This document shows, piece by piece, positions 1-12,680 of a stretch of 64,000 nucleotides of DNA. The notes beneath the pieces are model-generated. The model searched no databases, was not told where the DNA came from, and saw only the letters and a program-made list of their open reading frames with translations. Position 1 is the first letter of the stretch. Each line of letters opens with the position of its first letter. Position numbers and translations under genes: made by a program. This DNA comes from Yersinia hibernica (lineage in GTDB: Bacteria; Pseudomonadota; Gammaproteobacteria; Enterobacterales; Enterobacteriaceae): contig NZ_CP032487.1 in assembly GCF_004124235.1 (NCBI RefSeq), positions 558,001 through 622,000 on the forward strand. Direction: 5' to 3'.

Positions 1-885
1 TTCGGTTAATACTGCGCCTTCCAACATGCTGGTATAGGCCAAAGCAATGACGGTTAGCAAGGTGCCACGGATATTCGGTAGCACGTGCATCAGTAAAATC
101 CGCATTTCACCCGCGCCTTTAGCTCTTGCCAACGTAATGTACTCTTTATTCAGTTCACTCAAGCAGGCCGAGCGCGTCAGGCGAGTAATGCTGGCTAAGG
201 CGTAGTAAGCGAGTAGGGCGACCGGCAAGATCAAATGGGCGATGGCATTGCCAAAGGCACCCACATCACCGGAGCGCCAAGTGTCGATCAGGGCAAAACC
301 GGTTTTCGCTTCCACGGTATATTGATAAATATCATCAAGACGGCCGGGGCCGGGGCTCCATTGTAGCCGGGCGTAAAACAGCAACAGCATCAGCAGACCA
401 AGCCAGAAGATCGGAACCGAATTCCCCAGCAACGTAATAAAGCGGATAGCGGCATCCAGCTTGCTACCTGCCCAGCGGGCGCACAGCAAACCGAGGATAA
501 TCCCCAGTGCTGCGCCGATGATAAGCGATAATGTCGCCAACTCTAATGTGGCAGGGAACACGGTGAGTAAGTCGTGTAACACCGGCTGACCGCTGGCGCT
601 GGCAAGCCCCAAATCACCATGGGCTAACCGCTCCAGATAATGCCAGAATTGTACTGGTAAGGGTTTATCCAACCCAAGCTGTTGTTTAACTTGCTGGTAA
701 GTGGCTTCACTGGCGTGGTCGCCCACGATTTGTAGCACCCTGTCCACCGGCGATAGCGCCGACAGAAAAAAGGTGATAACCAGCAGACCGAATAAGGTCA
801 GGGCCAGGGTCAATAATCCCTGTAAAAACCCCCAAAGACGACGCCGGGATGAGTTTCCCGGCGTTTGATTTAGTGCTAAAGACAT
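1..885 (-). CDS. Peptide/nickel-type ABC transporter permease (partial, C-terminus beyond window)
   Basis: This is an inner-membrane permease of the DppB/OppB family, which forms half of the channel of a peptide-type ABC importer. The frame is open from an ATG at 885 to the window edge, giving 295 codons of the usual 310-340. Seen are an N-terminal membrane segment (about residues 18-42), a periplasmic stretch with the family-like SPVDRVLQIVGDHAS region, and a membrane core with the coupling-loop sequence LARAKGAGEMRILL near residues 258-271, followed by the last segments. The binding-protein gene ends 41 bases upstream, so the two form an operon read leftward, and a second permease and ATPases probably follow outside the window. 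Substrate is inferred only by family: oligopeptides or similar. Confidence 0.85.
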   Translation of the reverse strand, partial: MSLALNQTPGNSSRRRLWGFLQGLLTLALTLFGLLVITFFLSALSPVDRVLQIVGDHASEATYQQVKQQLGLDKPLPVQFWHYLERLAHGDLGLASASGQPVLHDLLTVFPATLELATLSLIIGAALGIILGLLCARWAGSKLDAAIRFITLLGNSVPIFWLGLLMLLLFYARLQWSPGPGRLDDIYQYTVEAKTGFALIDTWRSGDVGAFGNAIAHLILPVALLAYYALASITRLTRSACLSELNKEYITLARAKGAGEMRILLMHVLPNIRGTLLTVIALAYTSMLEGAVLTE

Positions 886-926
886 TAAGCTGCCTGAATT
901 AAATATGTTTTATCAATAAGTCAGCG

Positions 927-2495
927 TTATTTGCTGACACGGTCATAATAGACCATATCTGCATTCAGACCTTGTTGGTAGCCTTTTACGTTATCCCGCA
1001 GCACAACTTGTGCTTTGGCTTGATCAATAAAGATATAAGGCGAGTTTTTTTGCAGCTCTTCTTGCAGTTGGGTGTAGCGCGCAGTGCGTTTGGCTGGGTC
1101 GGCCTCGGCGACGGCTGCCAGTGTTTCTTTATTCAGCTCAGGAATAACCCAGCCGTTCAAACCCGCCACTGTGCTGCTCTTACCATCGTTATAAGCAAAG
1201 GCGCTGGCATTAGAGTGCGCATCAAAGTAATCCGGGATCCACAGGCGCACTGCGGACTGATGCTGCTTAGCCCGCACGCGGCCATAGACCTGGCTACCCG
1301 CTGCTGGCAGCAACACCAGTTTCACCCCGCCCTGGGCAAAGCTGGCTTGCAAGGACTGAGCAATAGTAATAAATGGCGGTTTATTCTCAACATCCAGAGT
1401 CAATGTGGCGTCTTTGATACCGGCTTTCTTCAGAATCTCTTTGGCTTTAGCGGGATCAAAGGTGAATGGATTGCTTTCCAGTGCGCCCGGTAAACCGACG
1501 GGCAGGAAGCTTTGATGCACAAAATACTGGTCTTTCAGTAAGTCTTTGGTAATACCTTGATAATCAACCAAATAGCGGGCAGCTTGCCAAAATTCAGGCT
1601 TGCTCAGCAATGGATTCGCCGGGTTAGCAGTGTTAAAGACCAAATAGTTTTGTTCGGCTGATGGGATCTCGACAACTTTAATGCCCGCTTGGGTTTTCAG
1701 TGCCGCAGTTTGGTCTGGGCCTAATTCGCGGGCGATATCGGCATCACCCTGCTGGATAAGCAAGCGGCGAGCGCTTGGGTCTGGAACGTTTTTAATAATA
1801 ACATTTTTAATCAGCGGTTTATCGCCAGGTGATGTTGGGTTGGCATCCAGTACAATGGCCTGATGCGGCTGATAAACACGCATTTTGAATGGGCCGCTAC
1901 CGGCTGAATGCATTTTCAGCCAAGCATTGCCATAGTCGTTTTCTTTAACATTGGCGCTGACGGCTTTTTTATCAACAATTGAGGCAATCGGTGTTGATAA
2001 AATATTCAACGCCACTGCGGGGCTAACATCTGCACTCCAACTCAGTCGCACGGTATTGTTATCAATCTTCTTCAAATGCTGTTCGATATTACTCGCATCC
2101 CAACCTAAGACATTAAGAATAAAGGCCGGTGAGCGGTTCATTTTAACGGCACGATTAAAGGAATAAATCACATCATCGGCTTGCACCGGATTACCCGATG
2201 AAAATACTGCATCGGGGCGCAATTTCACTGTGAGGGTTTTTGCGCCAGCATCGCTTTGCCAGCTTTCAGCTAGCACCGGCACGACTTTCGCCGGATTATC
2301 ACGATCGGCTTGCACCAGACGTTGATAGAGACTTGGAATAGTCTGGATGCTGGACAATTCATTGCTTTCAGCCGGATCAAGACTAACGATATCATCCAGG
2401 GATTGTACGACTACCAGAGTGTCTGGTGGTGTTGCCGCCAAAGCACTGCCAGATAGTGCTGTCAAAACCAATAACGACAGAATTTTAGCTTTCAT
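927..2495 (-). CDS. ABC transporter periplasmic substrate-binding protein (family 5)
   Basis: This is a periplasmic solute-binding protein of the SBP_bac_5 family (DppA/OppA-like), which delivers peptides or related ligands to the downstream permease. Translation from the ATG at 2495 gives 522 residues. This start is chosen because it has a CAGGGAG ribosome site and begins a clean signal peptide (MKAKILSLLVLTALSGSALA, cleavage after ALA). The ten extra upstream residues of the longer frame would spoil it. The mature part has the family signatures LAESWQSDAG, LTVKLRPDAVFSSGNPVQADDVIYSF (residues about 88-116) and the C-terminal NSPYIFIDQ. The gene lies 41 bases upstream of the permease gene in the same direction. 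The ligand cannot be read from the sequence. Confidence 0.88.
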   Translation of the reverse strand: MKAKILSLLVLTALSGSALAATPPDTLVVVQSLDDIVSLDPAESNELSSIQTIPSLYQRLVQADRDNPAKVVPVLAESWQSDAGAKTLTVKLRPDAVFSSGNPVQADDVIYSFNRAVKMNRSPAFILNVLGWDASNIEQHLKKIDNNTVRLSWSADVSPAVALNILSTPIASIVDKKAVSANVKENDYGNAWLKMHSAGSGPFKMRVYQPHQAIVLDANPTSPGDKPLIKNVIIKNVPDPSARRLLIQQGDADIARELGPDQTAALKTQAGIKVVEIPSAEQNYLVFNTANPANPLLSKPEFWQAARYLVDYQGITKDLLKDQYFVHQSFLPVGLPGALESNPFTFDPAKAKEILKKAGIKDATLTLDVENKPPFITIAQSLQASFAQGGVKLVLLPAAGSQVYGRVRAKQHQSAVRLWIPDYFDAHSNASAFAYNDGKSSTVAGLNGWVIPELNKETLAAVAEADPAKRTARYTQLQEELQKNSPYIFIDQAKAQVVLRDNVKGYQQGLNADMVYYDRVSK

Positions 2496-3300
<805 letters not shown>

Positions 3301-3391
3301 GCTATTTTACTTGCCATTTTGAAGCTGGCTCGTGCTCGCCGCCGTCATTCTGTTGGTTGTGCGCTGTCGGTGAATATCTATTGGGGTAGAG

Positions 3392-3424
3392 AAAAGGCCA
3401 AACAGCGACTGTATTGGCCTTTTA
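3392..3424. terminator. Bidirectional hairpin terminator between tabA and argI
   Basis: The arms aaaaggccaa and ttggccttt flank a 12-base loop and carry an A-run on one side and a T-run on the other. It sits between the converging 3' ends of tabA and argI, so it can end both transcripts. Confidence 0.7.
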
Positions 3425-3439
3425 CGATGCTAACTATTT

Positions 3440-4447
3440 TTATGCATTACTCAGGGTGGCGACCATCACTGCTTTGATGGTGTGCAGGCGGTTTTCTGCT
3501 TGATCAAACACAATGCTATGTGCGGATTCAAACACTTCTTCGGTCACCTCCATGCCGCCCGGTAAGTCATAAAGCTCGGCCATCTGCTTGCCAACAGTGG
3601 TTTGGTCATCGTGGAATGCTGGCAGGCAGTGCAAAAATTTAACCTGCGGGTTGCCGGTCAGCTTCACCACCGCCATATTGACCTGATAAGGTTTCAACAG
3701 AGCGACTCGCTCCTGCCAGACTTCTTTCGGTTCCCCCATGGAGACCCAAACATCGGTATACAGGAAATCAGCCCCTTTGACCCCCTCGGCAATATCTTCC
3801 GTCAGGGTGATTTTAGCGCCAGTCTTTTTGGCCTGCGCCTGACAAGCGGCCACTAATTCGGCTTCTGGCCAGCAGGCTTTCGGCGCGACCAGCCGCAAAT
3901 CCATCCCCACCAGAGCGGCGGCTTCTAACATCGTGTTACCCATGTTGTTGCGTGCATCACCGAGGTAAGCAAACTTCATTTCACTCAATGGCTTACCCGG
4001 TAAATGCTCCTGCATCGTCAGCAAATCGGCCAATAATTGGGTTGGATGGAATTCATTTGTCAGGCCATTCCATACCGGCACGCCGGCAAATTCTGCCAGT
4101 GTTTCAACCACCTTTTGGCCGTGACCACGATATTGAATACCATCATACATGCGCCCTAATACTCTGGCGGTATCTTTAATTGATTCTTTATGCCCAATTT
4201 GACTCCCTCCTGGGCCGAGGTAAGTCACACGCGCACCTTGATCATATGCGGCAACTTCGAAAGAGCATCGAGTACGGGTCGAGTCTTTTTCGAAGATGAG
4301 CGCGATATTCTTACCCACCAGTTTTTGTTGCTCACTGCCGGATTTCTTGGCTTGCTTCAACTGCGCGGCCAAATCCAGCAGCGCTGTAATCTCGCAGGGG
4401 GTAAAATCCAGTAACCTTAGAAAATGACGCTTATAGAACTGACTCAT
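3440..4447 (-). CDS. argI: Ornithine carbamoyltransferase
   Basis: The enzyme joins carbamoyl phosphate to ornithine to make citrulline in arginine biosynthesis, in the cytosol as a trimer. Diagnostic motifs are [12 protein letters not shown] (carbamoyl-phosphate loop, about residues 56-67), HPTQ near residue 134 and the [10 protein letters not shown] ornithine-site motif (about residues 272-281). From the ATG at 4447 the protein is 335 residues and starts MSQFYKRHF, matching the family start MSxFYxxHF; an in-frame ATG three codons upstream (4456) is also possible. The gene diverges from rraB, and the intergenic region carries two ArgR boxes, so repression by ArgR with arginine is expected. 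Confidence 0.97.
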   Translation of the reverse strand: MSQFYKRHFLRLLDFTPCEITALLDLAAQLKQAKKSGSEQQKLVGKNIALIFEKDSTRTRCSFEVAAYDQGARVTYLGPGGSQIGHKESIKDTARVLGRMYDGIQYRGHGQKVVETLAEFAGVPVWNGLTNEFHPTQLLADLLTMQEHLPGKPLSEMKFAYLGDARNNMGNTMLEAAALVGMDLRLVAPKACWPEAELVAACQAQAKKTGAKITLTEDIAEGVKGADFLYTDVWVSMGEPKEVWQERVALLKPYQVNMAVVKLTGNPQVKFLHCLPAFHDDQTTVGKQMAELYDLPGGMEVTEEVFESAHSIVFDQAENRLHTIKAVMVATLSNA

Positions 4448-4477
4448 AGTATTCATCTCTGCATCCTGAATAGTTAA

Positions 4478-4516
4478 ATTGAATTTAAATTCAATTTATA
4501 CGTATAAATATTCAAT
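4478..4516. promoter_or_regulatory. Tandem ArgR operator (two ARG boxes) upstream of argI
   Basis: The first box, 4478-4495, is the perfect palindrome ATTGAATTTAAATTCAAT. A second 18-base box at 4499-4516 keeps the right half ATTCAAT but has two mismatches in the left half. The two are separated by 3 bases, the spacing known for E. coli ARG box pairs that bind hexameric ArgR. They lie 31-69 bases upstream of the argI ATG. Confidence 0.85.
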
Positions 4517-4616
4517 TACAACCCCAATCAACAAATCTTTCTCGTTTGTAGTGGAGGCAACTGCGTGGGTGTGGGAAAATAGCGGCATACTAAGCCCATT
4601 GACTGAGGATAAAGGC

Positions 4617-5048
4617 ATGGCAAACCGCGAAATGCTGGACGAACAACGTGACGAGACCCGCCTGATCATCGAAGAACTGCTGGAAGATGGCAGTGATCCG
4701 GATGCGCTATACACTATTGAACACCACCTTTCAGCCGAGAAGTTCGAAGTGCTGGAAAAGGCGGCTATTGAAGCATTTAAGCTGGGTTATGAAGTGACGG
4801 ATGCTGAAGAGCTGGAAGTGGAAGATGGCTCTGTGGTGATGTGCTGCGATGTGATTAGCGAAGTTGCGCTGAATGCCGAAATCATTGACGCGCAGGTTGA
4901 ACAGCTGATTGCACTGGCTGAGACCTGTGGTGTGAATTACGACGGTTGGGGCACTTACTATGAAGATCCTAACGGCGAAGACGATGAAGACGGCGAATTT
5001 GACGACGAAGAGTTGATTGATGAGGATGATGACGGTAAACGTCATTAA
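4617..5048 (+). CDS. rraB: Ribonuclease E inhibitor RraB
   Basis: RraB binds the C-terminal scaffold of RNase E and alters mRNA decay. The start at 4617 ([20 protein letters not shown]) follows a gaggataaagg ribosome site and gives 143 residues, as in E. coli. Seen are the conserved [19 protein letters not shown] block (residues 19-37), the [16 protein letters not shown] segment (about 111-126), and a very acidic tail ending DDDGKRH. It is transcribed away from argI, as in other enterobacteria. A strong hairpin terminator follows at once, so it is likely monocistronic. Confidence 0.96.
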   Translation: MANREMLDEQRDETRLIIEELLEDGSDPDALYTIEHHLSAEKFEVLEKAAIEAFKLGYEVTDAEELEVEDGSVVMCCDVISEVALNAEIIDAQVEQLIALAETCGVNYDGWGTYYEDPNGEDDEDGEFDDEELIDEDDDGKRH

Positions 5049-5087
5049 TTTGATTTTTTTAAAAGTATAATTCTCTTTATCGATCAG

Positions 5088-5117
5088 ACCCGCATTGGTT
5101 ACAGTGCGGGTTTTTTA
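5088..5117 (+). terminator. Rho-independent terminator of rraB
   Basis: The stem acccgca/tgcgggt with a ten-base loop is followed by TTTTTT. It starts about 40 bases after the rraB stop codon. Confidence 0.85.
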
Positions 5118-5142
5118 TTAATCATAATATACCGTTAACCAT

Positions 5143-6639
5143 TTAAAAATTAATACTACGGGCGATATCTTTCAGAGCAATAAATTCACGACAGGTTAAG
5201 TTTTTCTCTGTTTCAGCCAGTTGTTCAAGAAAAAGTTTATTTAATTGATCAAGTGTCGGATGATCAAAACCGTACCAAGTATTATATAAATGTTCAACAC
5301 TCCTTGGTGGGCCAAAATACATCTCAAAGGCTAAGCGATTACGTAATGTATCGTCAAAAGTCACCATTTTCCGGCGGTTGATGGGGGGAATAGATTGACT
5401 GGCAGGTGGTGGTACGCGAAGACGTAAAGGGAAAATATTCTGTTGATACTGCCCCATAGCACCGTGATCGGCTGAATGAGCAACAGTGACATCCCAGATA
5501 AACATGGCAATTGCCCTAGCCAAATTATCTCCTTGTCTGATCTCTTGGCTATTAGGGAAGCCCCTAACCCAGGCGGCAATGGCATCACTCCAATAGATAA
5601 TAACAGGATCATTAACAGAGAGATGGTGTACTACGCCACTGACAAATTCAAATATGACGGCATAATAAGCCGCTAAGAAATCCTCAAGATCAGTCCATAA
5701 TTTTTCGGGATGCATGGAATAACGGTATTGAGGATAATTTTCGTATCCTTCTACCCCATTAAATGCATTATTAAGTAATCCAGGCCAGCCCATATTTTTG
5801 TGAATAACAGGAATATTTCCCCAACCACAATAAGGCGTATAAGGTAAATATTGGTTATTATGGGCAACAGAATAGGGAATAAAAGTCACCGCCTGATTAA
5901 TCGCGAGTTGAATGCGGGTGTGAGCTGATAGTAATTTATACAGTATATGTTGCGTGGGTAAGCAGGTTAAACTAATTGCGCAGATGGCATCCATCGGGAA
6001 ATGTGTTTTTGGATGGTCAGCCAATGTACTGGTAGTTAATATACCTTGTAGCACAAAATATTTTGCCAGCTCCCAAGAATTAATATTCTCTGGTGTAAGA
6101 ATTAAGCCATTTATTTTTATTGCCAGTGGCGTACCAGTGATTTTATTTTGACGTTTGAAAATGGTTACTGTAGGAGCAGTATAAAGACCAAATAATGGAA
6201 TTATTTTATTCATTGTTATCAAATCTAATTTTAAATAACGTGGTTCTCCATTTTCATCCAGCATATTTTTCTGATCAATAAACCCTTCGAAGTCAATATA
6301 ATCTTGTTGGTTGAATTTTTCGGTTAATAATTTGCTAATCACGCCAAAGAAAATATTGTAAGAAAAAATCTCATCATCGGCAACTTGCAGTTTATAATCT
6401 CCAGTCAGCATTTTTAAAATAATTTTAACTCTTCCTGATGTTAATACTTTTCTATAATGAGATACTACATTGATTCTAAAATCATCTAATTGTTCTTGCG
6501 GGACATTATTTATAGCAGCAGGTAGTTCAGACATAATGTTATTTATTTTTGGCCATGGGCCTTTGTCACCATAGCGATAATCATTAAGTGTATAACCAGA
6601 GGTTGGGCCAGCCCATTTTTCATAAGTTTGTGCAGTCAT
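5143..6639 (-). CDS. Divergent lipoxygenase-like protein
   Basis: This is a 498-residue protein from the ATG at 6639, which has a TTAGGTG ribosome site 8 bases upstream. The segment LPTQHILYKLLSAHTRIQLA (about residues 227-246) matches the lipoxygenase block LPxxHPxYKLLxPHxRxT. THFPMD before it resembles the ligand helix THxxxE, with histidines at 209 and 213. AHSADHGAMGQY (about 387-398) supplies two histidines four apart (388, 392), like the H541/H545 pair of mammalian 15-lipoxygenase. The end, IARSINF, aligns with the lipoxygenase tail IPxSIxI, but the terminal iron-binding isoleucine is phenylalanine. No N-terminal PLAT domain and no signal peptide are seen. Codon use is AT-rich compared with neighbours, hinting at transfer. 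Dioxygenase activity is uncertain. Confidence 0.6.
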   Translation of the reverse strand: MTAQTYEKWAGPTSGYTLNDYRYGDKGPWPKINNIMSELPAAINNVPQEQLDDFRINVVSHYRKVLTSGRVKIILKMLTGDYKLQVADDEIFSYNIFFGVISKLLTEKFNQQDYIDFEGFIDQKNMLDENGEPRYLKLDLITMNKIIPLFGLYTAPTVTIFKRQNKITGTPLAIKINGLILTPENINSWELAKYFVLQGILTTSTLADHPKTHFPMDAICAISLTCLPTQHILYKLLSAHTRIQLAINQAVTFIPYSVAHNNQYLPYTPYCGWGNIPVIHKNMGWPGLLNNAFNGVEGYENYPQYRYSMHPEKLWTDLEDFLAAYYAVIFEFVSGVVHHLSVNDPVIIYWSDAIAAWVRGFPNSQEIRQGDNLARAIAMFIWDVTVAHSADHGAMGQYQQNIFPLRLRVPPPASQSIPPINRRKMVTFDDTLRNRLAFEMYFGPPRSVEHLYNTWYGFDHPTLDQLNKLFLEQLAETEKNLTCREFIALKDIARSINF

Positions 6640-6803
6640 TATTATCACCTAAATATTAAATTTAATAATGAGTATAGGCGATTAATATTATGTTGTTATT
6701 CATTATACTTGTTTATTATTACGTAAAAAATAATTTTACTAATTGTATGCCTATCTATAATAATTTTAATAGATAGGCGAGTAAATAGCTCACGACAGAA
6801 GAA

Positions 6804-7307
6804 TTACAGTGTTTTCAACATGGTCACTTCGCAATCGACATGGCCGGTATTTCCCATCGGGCCGTTGATATGCTCAAAACCGAGTTTTTCATATAAACTG
6901 ATGGCACGGGTCAGACTGGCGGTCGTTTCCAGATAGCAGCGCTCAAATCCCTGTTGGCGGGCAAACTCCAATGCTTGCAGTGCTAATTGTTTTGCCAACC
7001 CTTTACCGCGCAATACCGGCAGGAAATACATTTTCTGCAATTCACACAGATCTGCCACACCGCCCGATAAAGGTGCTACGCCGCCGCCACCGGCAATATT
7101 GCCGTCCACTTCAACCACCCAGTAAGCACTGCGAGGTTGGCTGTACAGCTCATATAAGTGGTCCAAATTAGGATCAGACACGGTGTAGCCTTTGTCGGCA
7201 GTTAAACCGAACTCAGCCGAAACGTCGCGGATAACATTCGCGATAGCAAGATTATCGGCGGCGGTAATGGGGCGCACCAGTAGGCGGATAGGTGTGGCAG
7301 TGGTCAT
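6804..7307 (-). CDS. GNAT family N-acetyltransferase
   Basis: This 167-residue cytosolic acyltransferase shows the GNAT fold order. The N-terminal strand is [20 protein letters not shown], followed by [18 protein letters not shown] (about residues 56-73). The acetyl-CoA loop is [22 protein letters not shown] (about 95-116, R/Q-x-x-G-x-G/A type), then [21 protein letters not shown] (about 124-144). The ATG at 7307 is the first good start. It stands alone, leftward, between the lipoxygenase-like gene and the valS terminator. The acceptor substrate is not evident from the sequence. Confidence 0.85.
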   Translation of the reverse strand: MTTATPIRLLVRPITAADNLAIANVIRDVSAEFGLTADKGYTVSDPNLDHLYELYSQPRSAYWVVEVDGNIAGGGGVAPLSGGVADLCELQKMYFLPVLRGKGLAKQLALQALEFARQQGFERCYLETTASLTRAISLYEKLGFEHINGPMGNTGHVDCEVTMLKTL

Positions 7308-7389
7308 GGCGTATTACTCTATAAATCGAATGGTAATAACTTAGTCATAATCTGTAATACCACTGAATGGTGTCAAGGTGCAATGGTAA

Positions 7390-7430
7390 AAAGTAGGGGC
7401 CATGATAGTGAATAATTATCATGACCCCCA
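7390..7430 (-). terminator. Terminator of the pepA-holC-valS group
   Basis: Read leftward, a hairpin with arms GGGGGTCATGATAA and the complementary TATCATGGCCCC is followed by CTACTTTTT. It lies about 30 bases after the valS stop codon. Confidence 0.6.
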
Positions 7431-7457
7431 GTTAGACTTAACGTATGTCTGATTAAT

Positions 7458-10355
7458 TTACAGTGCAGCGATAGTCGCCTGCTGTTCAATTAACTTTTGT
7501 TTGGCTTCAGCACAGGCGGCCATTCTTTCGCGCTCTTTAGCAACGACAGCTTCTGGCGCTCGCGCCACAAAACCTTCATTACTCAATTTACTTTCGATGC
7601 GCTCAATTTCGGCTTCCAGCTTGGCCACTTCTTTTGCCAGGCGGTCAAGTTCGGTGGCCTTATCAATCAGGCCAGCCATCGGAATTAATACTTCGGCACC
7701 TTCAACCAATTTGGTCACGGATACCGGGCCTTTATCACCATCAGCTAACAGGGTGAGAGAAGACAATCGCGCCAGTGACTGGATGAAACTCTGGTTTTCC
7801 AAGACACGACGTTGAGCTTCAGCACTGGCACCACGCAGCATTACTTCCAGTGGTTTACCAGGTGCGATGTTCATTTCTGCACGAATATTACGCACGGCAA
7901 TAATCGTCTGTTTGATCCACTCCAAATCACTCAGCGCTTTCTCATCAACCTGGCTGGCATTATATTCCGGGAACGGCTGCAACATAATGGTGTCCGCAGT
8001 GATACCTTTCAGGGTTTTGACTCGCTGCCAAATAGTTTCGGTGATGTAAGGAATGATCGGGTGTGCCAGACGTAATAGCGCTTCCAATACTTCAATCAGG
8101 GTATGACGAGTGCCGCGCAATTCAGCTTCTGAACCGCTGTTCATGACCGGCTTAGTCAATTCCAAGTACCAATCGCAGAATTGGTTCCAGGTAAATTCAT
8201 ACAAAATACCGGCTGCGAGATCGAAGCGGTAAGTGTCCATGGCTTCGCGGTAGGCTTTGATGGTCTGATTAAATTCAGCCAGAATCCAGCGGTCAGCCAG
8301 CGACAGCACCATTTCACCGCCATTCTGCCCGCAATCTTGCCCTTCGGTATTCATCAGCACGAACCGGCTGGCGTTCCACAGCTTGTTACAGAAGTTGCGA
8401 TAACCCTCTAGGCGTTTCATATCCCAGTTGATATCACGGCCAGTTGAGGCCAACGCCGCCAGGGTAAAGCGCAGGGCATCCGTACCGTGCGGCTCAATGC
8501 CGTTAGGGAACTGCTTCTCGGTGCGCTTGCGGATTTTCTCAGCCAGTTGCGGCTGCATCATGTTGCCGGTACGTTTTTCCAGTAGCTCTTCCAGCGAAAT
8601 GCCATCGACCATATCCAGTGGGTCAATAACGTTACCTTTCGACTTGGACATTTTCTGCCCTTCGTCATCGCGGATAAGGCCGGTCATGTACACGGTTTTA
8701 AACGGCACTTGCGGTTTGCCATTTTCATCTTTCATAAAGTGCATGGTCAGCATGATCATGCGAGCAATCCAGAAGAAAATAATATCGAAGCCACTGACCA
8801 CCACACTGGTCGGATGGAAAGTTTTCAGTGCTTCGGTTTGCTCAGGCCAACCCAGTGTGGAGAAAGTCCACAGACCGGATGAGAACCAGGTATCCAGCAC
8901 GTCCTCATCCTGACGCAAGGCAACATCAGCCCCTAAGTTGTTGTCACGGCGTACTTCCGCCTCATCGCGGCCAACATACACTTTTCCCTGCTCGTCATAC
9001 CACGCGGGGATGCGGTGGCCCCACCATAATTGACGGGAAATACACCAGTCTTGGATATCGCGCATCCATGAGTAATACATATTTTCGTACTGTTTAGGCA
9101 CGAATTGGATCTCGCCATTCTCGACCGCTTCTATCGCCACTTTGGCCAGCGGAGCCGTGCGCACATACCATTGGTCGGTCAGCATCGGCTCGATAACTAC
9201 GCCGCCCCGGTCGCCATAAGGTACCGTCAGGTCATGCGCTTTGATCTCTTCCAACAGGCCGAGTTTATCGAATTCAGCCACCACCGCTTTACGCGCCGCA
9301 AAACGCTCCAGACCTTGGAATTGTGCTGGAATTGTACTGCTGCAAGCATCACTGGCTTCGCCGTTGGTATCAAACACTTCAGCTTCTGTGCGGATATCAC
9401 CGTCGAAAGTCAAAATGTTGATCATCGGCAGGGCGTGGCGCTTACCGACTTCATAGTCATTAAAATCGTGAGCTGGCGTGATTTTCACGCAACCGGTGCC
9501 TTTTTCCATATCGGCGTGTTCATCACCGAGGATCGGAATACGGCGGCCAACCAGCGGCAAGATAACTTCTTTACCGATCAGATCTTTATAACGTGGATCT
9601 TCCGGGTTTACCGCCACTCCGGTATCACCCAGTACGGTTTCCGGGCGAGTGGTGGCGACGACCAGATAATCTTTACCCTCAGCAGTTTTCGCACCATCAG
9701 CCAGCGGGTAGCGCAAATGCCACATTGAGCCTTTGGACTCGCGGTTTTCCACTTCCAGATCAGAAATGGCGGTACGCAGCTTGGGATCCCAGTTCACCAG
9801 GCGCTTGCCACGGTAAATCAGATCTTCTTTATGCAGACGGACAAACACTTCTTTCACCGCGTTGGACAGGCCATCGTCCATGGTGAAACGTTCGCGTTCC
9901 CAATCCACGGAGTTCCCCAAGCGGCGCATTTGGCGAGTAATGGTGCCGCCCGACTCGCCTTTCCATTCCCAAATTTTATCAATAAATGCATCACGGCCGT
10001 AATCGTGGCGAGTTTTGCCCTCTTCTGCGGCAATCTTGCGCTCAACCACCATTTGGGTCGCGATCCCGGCGTGGTCGGTTCCGGCTTGCCACAAGGTATT
10101 TTTGCCCTGCATACGTTGATAACGAATCAAAGTATCCATGATGGTTTGCTGGAAAGCATGGCCCATGTGTAGGCTGCCGGTGACGTTCGGCGGCGGGATC
10201 ATGATGCAGTAACTTTCTTTACTGGTATCGCCGTTTGGTTTGAAATAACCCTGTTTTTCCCAATGCTCATACAGCGGCTGTTCGATTTCCTGCGGGCTGT
10301 ATGTTTTATCGAGGGACGGCTCAGTTTTGTCGATATTAGACGGTGTGTTTTCCAT
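7458..10355 (-). CDS. valS: Valyl-tRNA synthetase
   Basis: This class I aminoacyl-tRNA synthetase charges tRNA-Val and edits misactivated threonine. Motifs are the HIGH-type [13 protein letters not shown] (about residues 54-66), the editing-domain [14 protein letters not shown] region (about 236-249), and the KMSKS loop [10 protein letters not shown] (about 567-576). A C-terminal coiled coil ([17 protein letters not shown]) is present. The protein is 965 residues, about 14 longer than E. coli ValS because of an N-terminal insert ([14 protein letters not shown]) before [16 protein letters not shown]. It follows holC with only 12 bases between, so the two are co-transcribed leftward, and a hairpin terminator follows. 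Confidence 0.98.
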   Translation of the reverse strand: MENTPSNIDKTEPSLDKTYSPQEIEQPLYEHWEKQGYFKPNGDTSKESYCIMIPPPNVTGSLHMGHAFQQTIMDTLIRYQRMQGKNTLWQAGTDHAGIATQMVVERKIAAEEGKTRHDYGRDAFIDKIWEWKGESGGTITRQMRRLGNSVDWERERFTMDDGLSNAVKEVFVRLHKEDLIYRGKRLVNWDPKLRTAISDLEVENRESKGSMWHLRYPLADGAKTAEGKDYLVVATTRPETVLGDTGVAVNPEDPRYKDLIGKEVILPLVGRRIPILGDEHADMEKGTGCVKITPAHDFNDYEVGKRHALPMINILTFDGDIRTEAEVFDTNGEASDACSSTIPAQFQGLERFAARKAVVAEFDKLGLLEEIKAHDLTVPYGDRGGVVIEPMLTDQWYVRTAPLAKVAIEAVENGEIQFVPKQYENMYYSWMRDIQDWCISRQLWWGHRIPAWYDEQGKVYVGRDEAEVRRDNNLGADVALRQDEDVLDTWFSSGLWTFSTLGWPEQTEALKTFHPTSVVVSGFDIIFFWIARMIMLTMHFMKDENGKPQVPFKTVYMTGLIRDDEGQKMSKSKGNVIDPLDMVDGISLEELLEKRTGNMMQPQLAEKIRKRTEKQFPNGIEPHGTDALRFTLAALASTGRDINWDMKRLEGYRNFCNKLWNASRFVLMNTEGQDCGQNGGEMVLSLADRWILAEFNQTIKAYREAMDTYRFDLAAGILYEFTWNQFCDWYLELTKPVMNSGSEAELRGTRHTLIEVLEALLRLAHPIIPYITETIWQRVKTLKGITADTIMLQPFPEYNASQVDEKALSDLEWIKQTIIAVRNIRAEMNIAPGKPLEVMLRGASAEAQRRVLENQSFIQSLARLSSLTLLADGDKGPVSVTKLVEGAEVLIPMAGLIDKATELDRLAKEVAKLEAEIERIESKLSNEGFVARAPEAVVAKERERMAACAEAKQKLIEQQATIAAL

Positions 10356-10367
10356 TTTCTTTTTATT

Positions 10368-10817
10368 TCAATTAGTTGGCGGCGTTGCCGTGGTCAAGTG
10401 GAAGCCGACGCTGCGATAAGACTTATATCGGTCGCGCGCCAACTGTTTCAAATTTTCTTCGTAAGGCACGAAGTCTACCACTTCATGGAAAGCAGTGGCA
10501 AAACCTGCGAACTCCGGCAGTAGACTAATCAGCAGGTCGCGCGGGGCATTTCCACGTCGCTCTGGCCAGGCCAATTCGACGGGAGCGCCATACTTTGGCC
10601 CTTCACCGGCCAGATTATGCGGCACAAATTGATCCGGAGCCCGCTGCCACAGCGCTTCATCCAGCCTCTGGGCTTGCTCCTGACTTTCACAGGCGATCAG
10701 CACCCGTTTACCTGCCCGCCAATGCTCAGCGGCAATCTCGCAGGCCAATGCTTCATGAGCGCGCAGCTCACCGGCAGGCGTGTCGTGTTCAAGTAGATAG
10801 AAAGTAGCGTTTTTCAT
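10368..10817 (-). CDS. holC: DNA polymerase III chi subunit
   Basis: HolC (chi) links the clamp loader to single-strand-binding protein during replication. The start MKNATFYLLEHD at 10817 matches the family start and gives 149 residues; a GTG/ATG five codons upstream is disfavoured. The ACEIAAEHWRAGKRVLIACE segment (about residues 26-45) and LPEFAGFATAFHEVVDFVP (about 104-122) are typical of chi. The gene sits between pepA and valS in the usual enterobacterial order and reads straight into valS 12 bases later. Confidence 0.95.
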   Translation of the reverse strand: MKNATFYLLEHDTPAGELRAHEALACEIAAEHWRAGKRVLIACESQEQAQRLDEALWQRAPDQFVPHNLAGEGPKYGAPVELAWPERRGNAPRDLLISLLPEFAGFATAFHEVVDFVPYEENLKQLARDRYKSYRSVGFHLTTATPPTN

Positions 10818-10833
10818 AGGCTCTTTAACCACG

Positions 10834-10859
10834 CAAAGGGCACGAAAGTGTGCCCTTTG
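10834..10859 (-). promoter_or_regulatory. Strong hairpin between pepA and holC
   Basis: The arms CAAAGGGCAC and GTGCCCTTTG form a ten-pair stem with a six-base loop in the 72-base pepA-holC spacer. No T-run follows in the direction of transcription, so it is more likely a processing or attenuating hairpin than a full terminator. Confidence 0.5.
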
Positions 10860-10889
10860 GATAACATCATGTATATATACCCAAAATGA

Positions 10890-12416
<1,527 letters not shown>

Positions 12417-12680
12417 TTAAAGACAAAGGCGGGAGCTACCGCTAGAATGTAGCACTCCGCAACGATCTCTCTCCGTTGTGTTAACGACGTGTGTTAACCT
12501 TAACGGCATAAGTTGTTTTGTTTTGGCGACTATAAGCATGTTCCTATAGGACACCTAAACGCTAGATGTTGTAATACTATTTTAGCTGTGAAGGTTGCCA
12601 TATGATGAGAATAAATGGCGGATTAACGATGAAACTATCGATTTTCCTGCAAAAAGACAAGTTTTCACAGGCGTATTAGC

